From: Renibacterium salmoninarum ATCC 33209
GTDB lineage: Bacteria; Actinomycetota; Actinomycetes; Actinomycetales; Micrococcaceae
Direction: 5' to 3'
Assembly: GCF_000018885.1 (NCBI RefSeq)
Contig: NC_010168.1
Span: 2,480,001 to 2,544,000, forward strand
DNA: 64,000 nt
Part shown: piece by piece, positions 38,608 through 48,617 of the stretch
Layout: each line of letters starts with the position of its first letter
Position numbering within the stretch: position 1 is the stretch's first letter
Made by a program: the position numbers and the translations under genes
Notes under the pieces: generated by a model
What the model saw: only the letters and a program-made list of their open reading frames with translations
Databases searched by the model: none
Told to the model about the DNA's origin: nothing

Positions 38608-40526
38608 TTAGTGCATTCCGCGTAGGTCTAGCGCCAGGCTGGTTTCGCCGTCCGCGGTTAGACGGACTGGGATGCCCCAGTCCTGTTGATACAGATGGCA
38701 GGCCGCGTGGTCGGGAATTTCACCACCAGGCTCACCATCGCAAGCTGCCGCTCTGGCCGTGATGTGCAGAATGCCCTCCGGAATTTTACCATTGAGCGTG
38801 AGGGTCCGGTTCAAGCCAATCGATGTCCCGCCGCCGTCAAGGAGTAGCTCCGGCGGTGTGGAAGCAATCTTCAGCTGAGTTGGATCACCCCAACGGTCAT
38901 CGAGTTTCTTTCCGGTAGGCGCACTGAATCGCACCGCCAAGGAAAATCGCCTGCAGCGACGTTGATTGCCGGTCGCTGAGTCTGGGCAGACCCCTCATCC
39001 ACCTGCAGCGCTTCCTTGGGCAGAGCAACGCGGCTGAGCTGGTGCCGGTTTGCTTCTACGACAATCAACAAATCGCCGTCGAGAACCACATCGGAAGGCT
39101 CGGCTAGATCGCGTGCCAGCGTACTCACGGTCTTCGACGCCGGATCGTAACGGCGCACAGCACCGTTATAGGTATCCGCTATTGCGACGGAGCCATCTGG
39201 CAGCGCTGCAACGCCTAGCGGGTGTTGCAATCGGGCCGCTGAGGCGTCGCCATCTTGGAATCCAAAGTCGAACAGCCCTTCGCCAACCGCAGTCTCCACC
39301 CGATTCACGCGGCCGTCCGTAACCCGCAAAACGCGTAGCGCCGAAGTTTCCGAAGCGGCGACCCAAATATCGCCATTCGCGTCCACGGCCAGGCCGGATG
39401 ACTGGGCGAACCAAGCCTGATCAGCAGCGCCGTCGAGCAGACCCTCCAAGCCGGTGCCGGCCAAAATACTTACCGTCTGCGCCGCCGGGTCGAAGCCGAA
39501 AATTTGGTGGGTGCCGGCCATCGCGATCACTACCTGGCCAAGGGTCTCCGAGTAGGTGACATCCCACGGCGAGGAGAGTGCGATCGTGAGCGGATCGCCG
39601 CTGAGCACGCCAGAGGTGCCCTCGCCGTCGTCATTTACTGTGTTAGGGCCGGCATCGAGCAACCGCTGCACACCATTTCCGGCCAAGGTTCGCACTGAGC
39701 CATCAGTCAAGGAAATCCCGCGCAGACGATGGTTGACCGAGTCCGCTACGACGACGTCGTAACCCAGCTGGGCGGCCAAAACTTCCGGCAGCAGCACTAA
39801 GCCTTGCGGCTCGTTGAACCGAGCCATTTGCGCAGCACCATCGGCAAAACCCTTAGTGCCAGTGCCGAAGGCGCGCACCACGGTCTCCAGGTCGGCTTCC
39901 AACTCCACCAAACGATGATGACCGGTATCCGAGACCAGGAAATTCCTATTCCGCAGCGGTGCAACCTTGCCCGGGAAACGCAAGGTGCCAGCGCGCGGTT
40001 CCGGCGCTACATAAGGACCGTCACCGCGGTGCAAGGTGCCTTTCGCTTCGTGGATTGCGATCAGTTCCGGGATGAATGACTCCAGGCCGGCCGCATGACC
40101 TTCACCAGAAAGATTCGCCACAATATAGCCCTCTGGGTCAATGACCACCAGAGTCGGCCAAGCCCGCGCGCCATAGGCCTACCAGGTCACCAATTCCGGA
40201 TCGTCCAGAACGGGATGTTGGATCTCATAACGTTCGACGGCGGCCGCGAGCGCCACTGGATCGGCTTCGTGCTCGAATTTAGGCGAATGCACGCCAACCG
40301 TTACGAGAACATCGGCGTATTTCTGCTCCAGCGGGCGCAACTCGTCCAAGACGTGCAGGCAATTGATACAGCAGAATGTCCAGAAATCTAGCAGCACAAT
40401 TTTGCCGCGCAGAGCCTGCAGATCCAGACTCTGGCCACCGGTGTTGAGCCAACCCCGACCAACCAGTTCCGAGGCCCGAATTCTGGGCGCACTTTGCGTC
40501 GTCACGGCAGCGTTCCCTGCGGTCAT
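38608..40526 (-). pseudogene. thioredoxin/NHL-repeat protein (NHLRC2-like), in-frame stop and frameshift
   Basis: ATG 40526 starts an N-terminal thioredoxin-like domain with LLDFWTFCCINCLHVLDEL (CxxC redox pair CINC). TAG at 40179-40181 interrupts after HPVLDDPELVTW; the same frame continues AYGARAWPTLVVIDPEGYIV. An NHL beta-propeller follows (FLVSDTGHHRLVELE, VVVADSVNHRLRGI, AIADTYNGAVRRYD). Near 38935 loss of one T moves the C-terminal domain (KKLDDRWGDPTQLKIAS) into another frame, ending at 38608. About 640 codons. Its ATG overlaps the CopD-CtaG stop (TAATG), suggesting a joint role in copper or cytochrome maturation (inference). Confidence 0.87.
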
Positions 40527-42631
40527 TATTTTCCTGCCTTTGGCTGGTCGTGGTCAGAATCGCGTTTCGCGAGCCGAGCGAACATGTCGTTATAAGCATT
40601 GAGATCGGCGTTGTTATTCCGGTCGGCGGCGCGATCGGTACGTTTACTCTCGCGCGTATCGGAGCGAGACCACAGCACAGCGACGCCGATTGCCACCAGA
40701 ACGGTAGGAATCTCACCAATCCCCCAGGCAACGACACCACCCATTTGCTGGTCTGCAATGGCTGACAGACCCCACGGTCGGCCAAAATTGCCGAAGTAGG
40801 AAGCCTGCAGCAGGGTTGTGGAGGACATGATGGCGACGCCGAAGAAGGCGTGAAATGCCATGGTCGCCAAAAGCAGTAACAGCCGCAATGGATAGGGCGC
40901 CCGGCGGGGTACTGGATCGATGCCGATCAAGGACAACACAAAGAGATAGCCGGTGATGGTGAAATGCAGATTCATCAACTCGTGGCCAATGTGGTCTCGC
41001 AAGGCGTAGCCAAAAATCGGCGAGTAATAAAACAGCACGATGCTGCCAGCAAAGTTGGCCGCGGCGAACAAAGGATTCGTCACTAAGGCGGAGAACTTTG
41101 AGTGCACCACGACCAGGATCCATTCGCGAATGCCCCTGCTGCCATCAGCGCGCGGCGGCAACGCCTTGAGCGCCAGGCTGACCGGCGCACCGAGCACCAT
41201 GAAAATCGGCACCACCATTGTGAGCGCCATATGGTCCACCATATGCGCGCTGAAAAGGATTCGGCCGTAAACGCTGGGGCCGCCCGAGGTGATGTAGACC
41301 AGCGCGATCATGCCTACTGTCCACGATATGGTGCGCAGTACCGGCCAGCTGTCGCCACGGCGTCGAATCTTTCGCACCGCGAGGAAGTACGCTACCGCAG
41401 TACCCACGGCGAAGGTGAGCCAAAGCCAGTCAATCCGCCACTCACTAATCCAGCGAATCGGCGTCAGTTCCGGCGGCAATGGGTAGCCGGAGAGAATTTC
41501 AGCGGGCGGCGTGCTGGGCGCGTAGCTAGTGGGTTGCGGCGGCGCGGAGCGGCTCAGGCCAACGGCAATGCCACTGGTTGCCGCCATAATGAGAAGTTCG
41601 ACGGCGATGAGCTGCCACAGCACTCGTTTGGTGCTCTTTTTGCCCTTCTCTAGCTGCGGGATAATCCACTGCCGATGCATGAAGCCAATCACGCCGAGCA
41701 CCAAGGTTGCCGCGGTTTTGATCAGGATCAATTGACCGTATGGCGAGTTGAAAAGGACGTCCCAACTGGTGACGCGGATGGATGCATTCACCACACCAGA
41801 GGCGAAAACGATCGTGAATCCGAATAATGCCAACGAGGAAAAGCGTTTGAGGACTTTTGCTGTTAAAGCTTCGGGTACTGAAAGTTTGGGCGAAACCACG
41901 GTAAGCGCCGTAATGCCGCCGAACCAGATCGCCACTCCAACAATGTGCAGGAGGAGTGAATTGACCGCGCCTTCATGGTCCGCTGCAGAGGCCGAGTGGC
42001 CGATTAACGCCTGCGGCACCATACCGATGACGGCCAGGATGAGGGTCAGCCCCAGGCCAGTGAGTGAGCGAATGCCAAAGCACAAAGTGCTGACGACGGC
42101 GGCAAAGATAAAGATTGCCAGCCATGCCCGGCCGGAATCAATGTCAGTCATGAAGTAGACCAAGCCGCTGGTGAAGTCGGGGCTGCCAGAGACGGAGAGA
42201 CCAGATTGATCGAGGTAGGTCAGAATCAGTACCGCGATTGCGGCAACGGTCCACACAACGGCTGCCACCGAGGCCAGCGCCATTGCCCGAGCGAACGCTG
42301 GGTGCTCGTCCTTATTGGTGCTGCTACTGGAACGGCCTTTGGCGATTTTGTCTTTAGGCAGGATTACTACGGCGAAAATTAGCGCACCGACGACGGCCGC
42401 GATGGCAATGTTGTGCACGGCGAGCGCTGCGGGCAATCCCCAACGCACAAGTGGTCCGGGGTCAAGCAGAGTAGGTGCGGCAACTGCGCCACCAAAGAGC
42501 AATTCCGCAGAAAGTCCAAGCGCAAGCGCTAATCCGGCAAACAACAACCACGGGTTTCGGACGCCTTCGGCAGCGCTGGCTGGACTGGTTTGTTTGGATA
42601 CGGCAACTGGCACCCCTCTATTGTCCGGCAC
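40526..42631 (-). CDS. bifunctional CopD / cytochrome c oxidase assembly (CtaG) membrane protein
   Basis: 701 residues and roughly 15 membrane spans. The N-terminal half is a CopD-type copper-uptake domain (NSLLLHIVGVAIWFGGITAL and RFSSLALFGFTIVFASGVVN). The C-terminal half is CtaG-like (FSAHMVDHMALTMVVPIFMV, HIGHELMNLHFTITGYLF, IDPVPRRAPYPLR, MAFHAFFGVAIMSSTTL), with conserved histidines likely to carry copper across the membrane to cytochrome oxidase. The fusion is common in Micrococcaceae and Mycobacteriaceae. The start at 42631 is read as MPDNRGVPVAVSKQTS. Intact, unlike the coupled downstream NHL gene. Confidence 0.92.
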   Translation of the reverse strand: MPDNRGVPVAVSKQTSPASAAEGVRNPWLLFAGLALALGLSAELLFGGAVAAPTLLDPGPLVRWGLPAALAVHNIAIAAVVGALIFAVVILPKDKIAKGRSSSSTNKDEHPAFARAMALASVAAVVWTVAAIAVLILTYLDQSGLSVSGSPDFTSGLVYFMTDIDSGRAWLAIFIFAAVVSTLCFGIRSLTGLGLTLILAVIGMVPQALIGHSASAADHEGAVNSLLLHIVGVAIWFGGITALTVVSPKLSVPEALTAKVLKRFSSLALFGFTIVFASGVVNASIRVTSWDVLFNSPYGQLILIKTAATLVLGVIGFMHRQWIIPQLEKGKKSTKRVLWQLIAVELLIMAATSGIAVGLSRSAPPQPTSYAPSTPPAEILSGYPLPPELTPIRWISEWRIDWLWLTFAVGTAVAYFLAVRKIRRRGDSWPVLRTISWTVGMIALVYITSGGPSVYGRILFSAHMVDHMALTMVVPIFMVLGAPVSLALKALPPRADGSRGIREWILVVVHSKFSALVTNPLFAAANFAGSIVLFYYSPIFGYALRDHIGHELMNLHFTITGYLFVLSLIGIDPVPRRAPYPLRLLLLLATMAFHAFFGVAIMSSTTLLQASYFGNFGRPWGLSAIADQQMGGVVAWGIGEIPTVLVAIGVAVLWSRSDTRESKRTDRAADRNNNADLNAYNDMFARLAKRDSDHDQPKAGK

Positions 42632-42693
42632 TGGGTGCGCTCGCGGCTAATTTCCGCTCTGCGAGGATCACGCCGGACGTCTGCGTCCATTCA

Positions 42694-42775
42694 CGTTTCA
42701 GATAGCTAGACAACATTTCGTTAGCCAGAACGCAGGTTGTCTAGCTAACGCGAAGCCGTCTAGCTATCCGAAACG
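42694..42775. repeat. nested inverted repeat between copD-ctaG and hup
   Basis: Outer arms CGTTTCAGATAGCTAGAC (42694-42711) and GTCTAGCTATCCGAAACG (42758-42775) pair at 17 of 18 positions. An inner pair GCTAGACAAC (42705-42714) and GTTGTCTAGC (42737-42746) is perfect. CGTTAGC (42719-42725) also pairs with GCTAACG (42744-42750). Alternative hairpins are therefore possible. It sits upstream of the CopD-CtaG gene. Confidence 0.65.
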
Positions 42776-42790
42776 GCTGGGCGCGGAAAC

Positions 42791-42830
42791 AGCTGAGGGC
42801 GGCTCCCCTAAGTGAGAACCGCCCTCAGCT
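42791..42830 (-). terminator. probable terminator of the HU gene
   Basis: AGCTGAGGGCGG (42791-42802) pairs with CCGCCCTCAGCT (42819-42830) around a 16-base loop, 20 bp downstream of the HU stop on the minus strand. The T-run is weak (GTTTCC), so confidence is moderate. Confidence 0.6.
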
Positions 42831-42849
42831 GAAGCGAATCGAAGTAAAA

Positions 42850-43173
42850 TTACTTCTTTTTGGCCGGAGCCTTCTTCGCGGGAGCCTTCTTGGCAACAGC
42901 AACAGCAGCCTTCAGCTTGGAACCAGCGGTCAGCTTGACGCTGTGGCCAGCGGCAATCTGGATGGTCTCGCCAGTCTGCGGGTTGCGGCCGGTGCGGGCA
43001 GCGCGGTCGGTACGCTCAACGGCGAGCCAGCCCGGGATGGTGATCTTCTCGCCAGCGGCGACGGAGCTCTCGAAGGTCGAGAACAGCGCGTCGAGCACGT
43101 TGTTCACGGCAGCCTGGCTGGTTTCAGCCTTGGCAGCAACTTCAGCGACGAGCTCACTACGGTTCTTAGCCAT
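42850..43173 (-). CDS. hup: HU-family DNA-binding protein with short AK-rich tail
   Basis: 107 residues. The HU fold is visible from MAKNRSELVAEVAAKAETSQ to the DNA-binding arm region ARTGRNPQTGETIQIAAG. A lysine/alanine/proline tail AKKAPAKKAPAKKK follows, much shorter than the ~110-residue tail of mycobacterial HupB. It compacts and bends DNA in the nucleoid. The start has a well-placed AGGAGG-like ribosome site (GGTCCAGGAGGAC on the coding strand). The roughly 280 bp upstream, to the aldo/keto reductase, contain no other gene. Intact, as expected for an essential nucleoid protein. Confidence 0.95.
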   Translation of the reverse strand: MAKNRSELVAEVAAKAETSQAAVNNVLDALFSTFESSVAAGEKITIPGWLAVERTDRAARTGRNPQTGETIQIAAGHSVKLTAGSKLKAAVAVAKKAPAKKAPAKKK

Positions 43174-43454
43174 GTATGTCCTCCTGGACCTCGGATCGAG
43201 CTAAAACACGGGGTGCGTTCTAACCACTGTTCGAAAACATACCAGCTAGACCCGTATTGGCCAGCAAAATCGCCGAGATTTCCGCGGAATTTGGCGGTTT
43301 TCCCCATGTTTTCCACAGTTTTTGGTCATAATTTCGCTCAGAGAGTAGCGAATGCTTCGGGCGCGGCGGGTCTTGACAGGCTCCTGCCTGCGGAGTTGAG
43401 TCGGTCTAGACCAACCGCTCAACCGGCCATTCACTTTCAAGAATCGGAAAAATC

Positions 43455-44423
43455 ATGGAATACACCCACCTTGGCCGTAGCGGCCTCAAAGTCTCACGTC
43501 TTGTCCTGGGCACCATGAACTTTGGCCCCGTTACGAGCGAAGAAGACAGCCACCAAATCATGGCAAGTGCCCTCGACGCCGGAAGCAACTTTTTTGACAC
43601 CGCGAATGTCTACGGCTGGGACAAAAAGGGCAGCACGGAGAGCATCATTGGCAACTGGTTCGCAGCCTCCGGTAAACGTGAAGATGTGGTTCTGGCGACC
43701 AAGGTCTATGGCTCAATGGGCGAAGGACCTAACTCAGAAGGCCTGTCTGCGAAACATATTCGTCGGCAAGTTGAGGCTTCGCTCAAGCGGCTGCAAACCG
43801 ATTACATTGACCTTTACCAATTTCACCACGTGCAGCGAGACACCCCATGGGACGAGATCTGGCAGGCGATGGATGTGCTGGTCCAACAAGGCAAAGTGCT
43901 TTACATTGGCTCTTCCAACTTTGCCGGCTGGCATATTGCGCAGGCCAGTGAAGCTGCCAAATCTCGGCACTTCTTGGGGCTGGTCAGCGAACAGTCAATT
44001 TACAACTTGATGAATCGAAATATTGAGCTTGAGGTACTGCCCGCGGCGCGAAGTTATGGGCTGGGCGTGATTCCTTGGTCGCCCTTGGCTGGCGGCTTAC
44101 TGGGTGGCGTGCTGCAAAAAGGTAAGACGGCGGTCCGCGGCACCGATGATTACCGGAAAGGTCTACTTGCCGCCAACCGGGACAAAATCAAAGCCTTTGA
44201 AGCATTCAGCAAAGAGCTAGGGCATCATCCGGCCAACGTTGGGCTAGCTTGGCGGCTGGCCCAGGACGGCGTAACCGGTCCAATCGTCGGACCGCGGACG
44301 GTGGATCAGCTCAAGGGCTCGCTGGATGCGCTGAAGATCCGTTTCAAAAAGGCAGATTTAGCCAAGCTCGACGAGATTTTCCCTGGACCCGGCGGCCCGG
44401 CGCCTGAAGCGTACGCCTGGTAG
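43455..44423 (+). CDS. aldo/keto reductase
   Basis: 322 residues, a cytoplasmic NADPH-dependent (alpha/beta)8 barrel. The start MEYTHLGRSGLKVSRLVLGT and the active-site tyrosine in FFDTANVYGWDKKG are typical. Lys in VVLATKVYG and His in LYQFHHVQRD complete the catalytic set, and the cofactor-binding end reads GPIVGPRTVDQLKGSL. It resembles the YajO/Kv-beta-like branch that reduces assorted aldehydes. The physiological substrate is unknown. ATG 43455 is preceded by GGAAAAA. A small ParB-like gene follows after seven bases, suggesting co-transcription. Intact. Confidence 0.92.
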   Translation: MEYTHLGRSGLKVSRLVLGTMNFGPVTSEEDSHQIMASALDAGSNFFDTANVYGWDKKGSTESIIGNWFAASGKREDVVLATKVYGSMGEGPNSEGLSAKHIRRQVEASLKRLQTDYIDLYQFHHVQRDTPWDEIWQAMDVLVQQGKVLYIGSSNFAGWHIAQASEAAKSRHFLGLVSEQSIYNLMNRNIELEVLPAARSYGLGVIPWSPLAGGLLGGVLQKGKTAVRGTDDYRKGLLAANRDKIKAFEAFSKELGHHPANVGLAWRLAQDGVTGPIVGPRTVDQLKGSLDALKIRFKKADLAKLDEIFPGPGGPAPEAYAW

Positions 44424-44430
44424 CCGCGAG

Positions 44431-44826
44431 ATGCCTAAGGTCAAGTGGCTGAAGCAGCCAGAAGAACAGGATTACCTGGCAGCGGCGAACTATCTGTCGC
44501 TGCTAGCCGGCGACGGCGAGGTTGCCGACGTCGTCAAGCAATTGCGGGCGGCTCCGGTGACTTTCCAGAAGGCTAAAGACATCCTGCGCGCTTCCGGATT
44601 GACATTGCTCGCTAGGGATAACGCACACGTTGCCTCCGATCTGCACAAGATCGAGGCGGGCAAGCAGCTCTCGCCGGTGTTGTTGGTCCGCGGCGATCTG
44701 GCTGCTGGACGGTACGCGCAGATCGCCGATGGCTATCATCGGGTCTGTGCAAGCTATCTGACCGATGAGAACACTGACATTCCGGTAAAAATCGCAGCGC
44801 TGCCCAGCGCGACGGGCACTGATTGA
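44431..44826 (+). CDS. small conserved protein with ParB-like nuclease-fold motif
   Basis: 131 residues. An N-terminal helical part (EEQDYLAAANYLSLLAGDGE) is followed by FQKAKDILRASGL. The C-terminal core PVLLVRGDLAAGRYAQIADG-YHR resembles the ParB/sulfiredoxin-like motif in which GxxR/DGHHR residues bind nucleotide. I know such stand-alone proteins only as conserved hypotheticals in actinobacteria; the function is not established. It lies seven bases after the aldo/keto reductase, and the antiporter ATG begins two bases after its stop, so the three look like one transcription unit. Intact. Confidence 0.65.
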   Translation: MPKVKWLKQPEEQDYLAAANYLSLLAGDGEVADVVKQLRAAPVTFQKAKDILRASGLTLLARDNAHVASDLHKIEAGKQLSPVLLVRGDLAAGRYAQIADGYHRVCASYLTDENTDIPVKIAALPSATGTD

Positions 44827-44828
44827 CC

Positions 44829-45967
44829 ATGTTGAGTTTCCCCACGCTTTCACTCGTCGTGCTCGTGGGGCTACTCGGACCGTTGCTTGCGGTGCCGCCG
44901 CGGTGGCGGCTGCCAGTGGTGCTTGGCGAGCTCTTAGCCGGTATCGCGATCGGCCAGACCGGTTTCCAATGGGTTGATGCTGGCGATAGCACTTTCACCT
45001 TTCTTGCCGACGTCGACTTTGCCTTGATCATGTTCGTTGCCGGCACGCACGTCCCGGTGCGCGACGCCAAAATCCGCGAGGCGCTAGGGCAGGGCGCGTT
45101 GCGGGTATTGGCGACGGCGGTGCTGGCGGCTGCGCTAGGCATCGGCGTCGCGCTGTTGTTCGGCATCGCGCACGCGCCGCTTTATGTGGTGCTGATCGCT
45201 TCGGCGGCGGCGGCGCTCGTGTTGCCGATTGTTGAGTCTTTGGGGTTGAGCGGGCCAAAAGTCTTAGTGATGACGGCGCAAGTTGCTATTGCTGATACGG
45301 CAGCGATTATTGCGCTGCCGCTGGCGATCGATCCCGCGAATGCTGGCAGAGCGGCGCTGGGCGCGCTGGCTATTGCCGCCTGCGCCGTCGCACTCTTTTC
45401 TTGCTCCGTGAGGTGGAACGACGTGGGCTTCGTCAGCAATTACATGAAGTTTCCGAGCGACGCGGCTTCGCGCTGGAGTTGAGAATCCAGTTAGCTATCT
45501 TGTTCGCGCTGGCTGCGTTGTCGACGCTGAACCACGTTTCGATTATGTTGGCCGGATTTTCGTTCGGCCTGGTGGTCTCCGCGGTGGGTGAGCCGAGGCG
45601 ACTGGCCAAACAACTTTTCGCGGTGGCTGAAGGCTTTCTGGGTCCACTGTTTTTTGTCTGGCTTGGTGCCTCGCTCAATCTGCGTGAGCTGGCTACAAAC
45701 CCGGCGATGATTCTGCTGGGCGTGGTGCTGGGTGTGGCCGCGTTGCTTGCGCATCTGGCGATGCGACCGCTGGGGCAACCATTTCCGCTTGGCGCGCTTT
45801 CCGCTGCCCAGCTGGGAGTCCCGGTTGCCGCTGCCACGATTGGCACGCAGTCGCATTTGCTCATGCCGGGCGAAGCTAGTGCGCTGATTCTCGGCGCGAT
45901 AGTCAAGATTGCTGGCATGGCGTTCGCGGGTTCGCACACGACGAAGGCCATTGCTCCGGTGAAGTAA
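44829..45967 (+). pseudogene. CPA2-type cation/proton antiporter, frameshifted
   Basis: ATG 44829 begins MLSFPTLSLVVLVGLLGPLL. The KefB/NhaA-like membrane fold follows with PVVLGELLAGIAIGQTGF and the central DVDFALIMFVAGTHVPV. After AIAACAVALF the reading changes frame near 45404, at a T-run (CTCTTTTCTTGC), into LREVERRGLRQQLHEVSERR. It then continues HVSIMLAGFSFGLVVSAVGE and FFVWLGASLNLREL to the stop at 45967. About 378 codons with no C-terminal TrkA domain. One indel of a base in the T/C tract explains it. It would have exchanged Na+ or K+ for protons. Confidence 0.87.
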
Positions 45968-46067
45968 ATTGATTCTATTTGTCCAGTAACTCTCATCTTC
46001 AAGCATCATGTGCTAGTCTCCGAGGCAAATATTCGTGCTGAACATTTGTGCTGAACAAGGGGCGGTT

Positions 46068-47143
46068 ATGGGCGAGGTTTCACGACGAAAAGTTATTGCC
46101 GGTATTACGGGCGTTGCCGCGGTGGGGGCGCTGTCCTGGGCTGGCGCCGCGCCGGCCACGGCGTCGCAGCCCTGCCAGCAGGATGGTAAGGTTCTGGCGC
46201 TCAACGCCTGGTACGGCGGCAAAGGTGTTGCCGCGGTGGCGTAGACATGATTGCCAACGTGATCAAGGAATCCGGAGCGTCGCTCGTCTTCATTCCGGAG
46301 GCCAAGGAGACGACGCCGGAGATCGCGGCGAAGCTGACCGCGCTGGGCGTGGAATTCCATCAGACAATCACCGGGGACACTGCGATTCTGTCTTCCTACC
46401 CGATCAGCGAGGCCACCCAGTTCCCGTTCATGACCAAAGCTGTGGTGACCGTTGGATCGATTGAGGTTGCTGCTTATGCTGCGCACCTGGAGTACCGCTG
46501 GTATGCCACCTACTTGCCGCGCGGTTACGGGGCTGGCGTGCCGTCGGGAGAGTTTTCCGAGTACGGCTGGGACAAGATTCCTGGCGGCGCGGTTACCGAC
46601 GCAGCTGCCGTCAATCGCGTCAATGAGGCCTCCGGACGACCGGCTGAAATCGCTGGTTTTATCGCCGACGCGCGGAAGGAACGACGGCGTGGCCGGGTTG
46701 TGATTATGGGCGGCGACTTCAATGAGCCGTCAACTTTGGATTGGACTAGGCGCACGGCACAGCTCTTCGATCACCACGGTGTGGTGCTCAAATGGGGATC
46801 AACCCAAGCTTTACGCGAGGCAGGCTTTGTAGATGCTTATCGGAAGCAGCATCCGAATCCGGTTTCACACCCGGGGTTCACCTGGCCTGCAAGTAACCCG
46901 AATGCGCCGGTCAGCAAGCTCACGTGGGCACCGGAGGCTGATGAGCGAGACCGGATCGACTACGTTTTCCATTATCCTGATTCCCGGCTGCGGCTTGTTG
47001 ACACGCAGGTTGTGGGCCCGAAGGGGTCGATAGTGCGCAATGAACGCGTAGATGAGACGTCGCAGGACTCCTTCGTTTTGACTGATTCGCCGTGGCCGAC
47101 GGATCACAAAGGCGTGCTGGCTAGTTACTTGGTGCGGGGCTAA
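46068..47143 (+). pseudogene. Tat-exported endonuclease/exonuclease/phosphatase-fold protein, frameshifted
   Basis: ATG 46068 opens a Tat signal, MGEVSRRKVIAGITGVAAVG, ending near APATASQPC. The first EEP strand VLALNAWYGG is present, but TAG is met at about 46241 because of a shift near 46233. In the next frame VDMIANVIKESGASLVFIPE continues with the rest of the DNase I-like fold: the metal-binding Glu in IPEAKE, IMGGDFNEPSTLDW, RDRIDYVFHY and WPTDHKGV, up to 47143. All catalytic motifs survive downstream of the lesion, but without the signal peptide. Possible roles are a secreted phosphodiesterase or nuclease. Confidence 0.87.
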
Positions 47144-47351
47144 CGGCTCGGCGAAACCGCAACCATCTGCACTTCCAACTCGCTACCCACCATCACCGAC
47201 CGAGTCTCCGTGATGGAAGGCCAACTGTACATTTGCTAGGTAAATGGACAAACGCGGCTCGAAATAAGCTACTTTCAAGACGATTTTGGGGCCGCTCCGG
47301 CTGAATCGCCCCGGTGTGTCCGGAGACTTTCTTGTTTGAGAGGATCAGGAC

Positions 47352-47717
47352 ATGGCAGGGAAAACTACGACACGGTATCCGCAGGAGTTGAAGGATCATA
47401 CGGTGCGCATGGTGGCGGAGATGGAGGGTGCATCTTCGGAGTGGGCGGCGATGCAAAAAGTTGCCCAGCTTTTGGGTGTGGGTGTGCCGGAAACGGTGCG
47501 TAAATGGGTCCGGCAAGCCGAGATCGATGTTGGTACTAGAACTGGAACAACGAGCACGGAATCGGCCGAGCTGAAACGGTTACGGCGTGAGAACGCTGAG
47601 CTGAAACGGGCGAACGCGATCCTTCGGAGTGCTTCAGCTTTTTTCGCGGTCGAACTCGACCGCCATAACACTGATCGTGAAATACATCAAGGACCATGCC
47701 GGTCACCGCGAGAATAA
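47352..47717 (+). CDS. IS3-family transposase OrfA (copy 3)
   Basis: 121 residues, as in the other copies except KDHTVRMVAE where they have KDRTVRMVAE near the start of the helix-turn-helix region. The Arg to His change could affect binding to the element ends, but that is untested. Confidence 0.9.
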   Translation: MAGKTTTRYPQELKDHTVRMVAEMEGASSEWAAMQKVAQLLGVGVPETVRKWVRQAEIDVGTRTGTTSTESAELKRLRRENAELKRANAILRSASAFFAVELDRHNTDREIHQGPCRSPRE

Positions 47718-47726
47718 TGGATTGCG

Positions 47727-48617
47727 GTGGGGTGTCGAGTCGATCTGCCAGGTGCTTACTGGGACGGGGTGAAGACCACCCCGTCCACGTACTACGAATG
47801 GGTGGATAAAACACGATCTCACCGAGAACAACGTGATGAGGTGCTCAAGCCCGTGATCCAGAAGGTGTATGCCGCTAATTACGGGGTGCACGGCACCAGG
47901 AAAGTCTGGTTGGCGATGAACCGTGAAGGTGTGCCGGTGGCCAGGTGCACGGTAGAACGGCTCATGGGGTTACTTGGCATACAGGGTGCGGTCCGTGGCA
48001 AGGTCAAACGCACCACGATCAAAGACTCGAAGGCAGCCCGAGCGAAGGACTTGGTCCGCCGTGATTTCACACCAACGGCACCGGATCGGCTATGGGTAGA
48101 TGATTTCACCTATGTTTCGACCTGGTCCGGGTGGGTCTATGTTGCCTTCGTGATCGATGCTTACTCTCGGAGGATCCTGGGCTGGTCAGCGAGTGCTTCT
48201 ATGAACACCGTGCTAGTGCTCAACGCAGTTAATCAGGCAATCTGGAGTCGTGAACGGGCCGGGGCTGAGATTTCCGGGGTGATTCATCATCACGATGCCG
48301 GGGCTCAATACGCCTCCTTGGCCTTCACCGAACGCCTGGCCCAGGCCGGTATCCGCCCCTCGATCGGTTCTGTGGGTGATAGTTACGACAACGCCTTGGC
48401 GGAAACCATCAACGGGCTTTATAAGACCGAGCTGATCAAACCCGGCAAGCCCTGGCGGACTCTAGAAGAAGTCGAAATCGGCACCGCTGAATGGGCCGAT
48501 TGGTACAACCACCGAAGGCTCTACCAGTACTGCGGAGACATCCCACCAGTAGAGCTAGAAAACCACTACTACAATCACTACCAGAGCACGGCAGCCGCCG
48601 ACAGGCTCATCGTCTGA
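47727..48617 (+). CDS. IS3-family transposase OrfB, DDE catalytic part (copy 3)
   Basis: 296 residues with intact DDE motifs and the full C-terminus QYCGDIPPVELENHYYNHYQ. It differs from copies 1 and 2 by NYGVHGTRKVW instead of NYGVYGTRKVW. It has the same unusual start as the others, with the conserved N-terminal block in a different frame upstream. Confidence 0.88.
   Translation: MGCRVDLPGAYWDGVKTTPSTYYEWVDKTRSHREQRDEVLKPVIQKVYAANYGVHGTRKVWLAMNREGVPVARCTVERLMGLLGIQGAVRGKVKRTTIKDSKAARAKDLVRRDFTPTAPDRLWVDDFTYVSTWSGWVYVAFVIDAYSRRILGWSASASMNTVLVLNAVNQAIWSRERAGAEISGVIHHHDAGAQYASLAFTERLAQAGIRPSIGSVGDSYDNALAETINGLYKTELIKPGKPWRTLEEVEIGTAEWADWYNHRRLYQYCGDIPPVELENHYYNHYQSTAAADRLIV

Noticed and set aside
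45395..45420. Programmed frameshift in the antiporter gene at a T-rich tract
   Set aside because: No canonical heptamer or downstream structure was seen, and antiporters of this family are not known to need a shift. Many neighbours carry similar unprogrammed indels.
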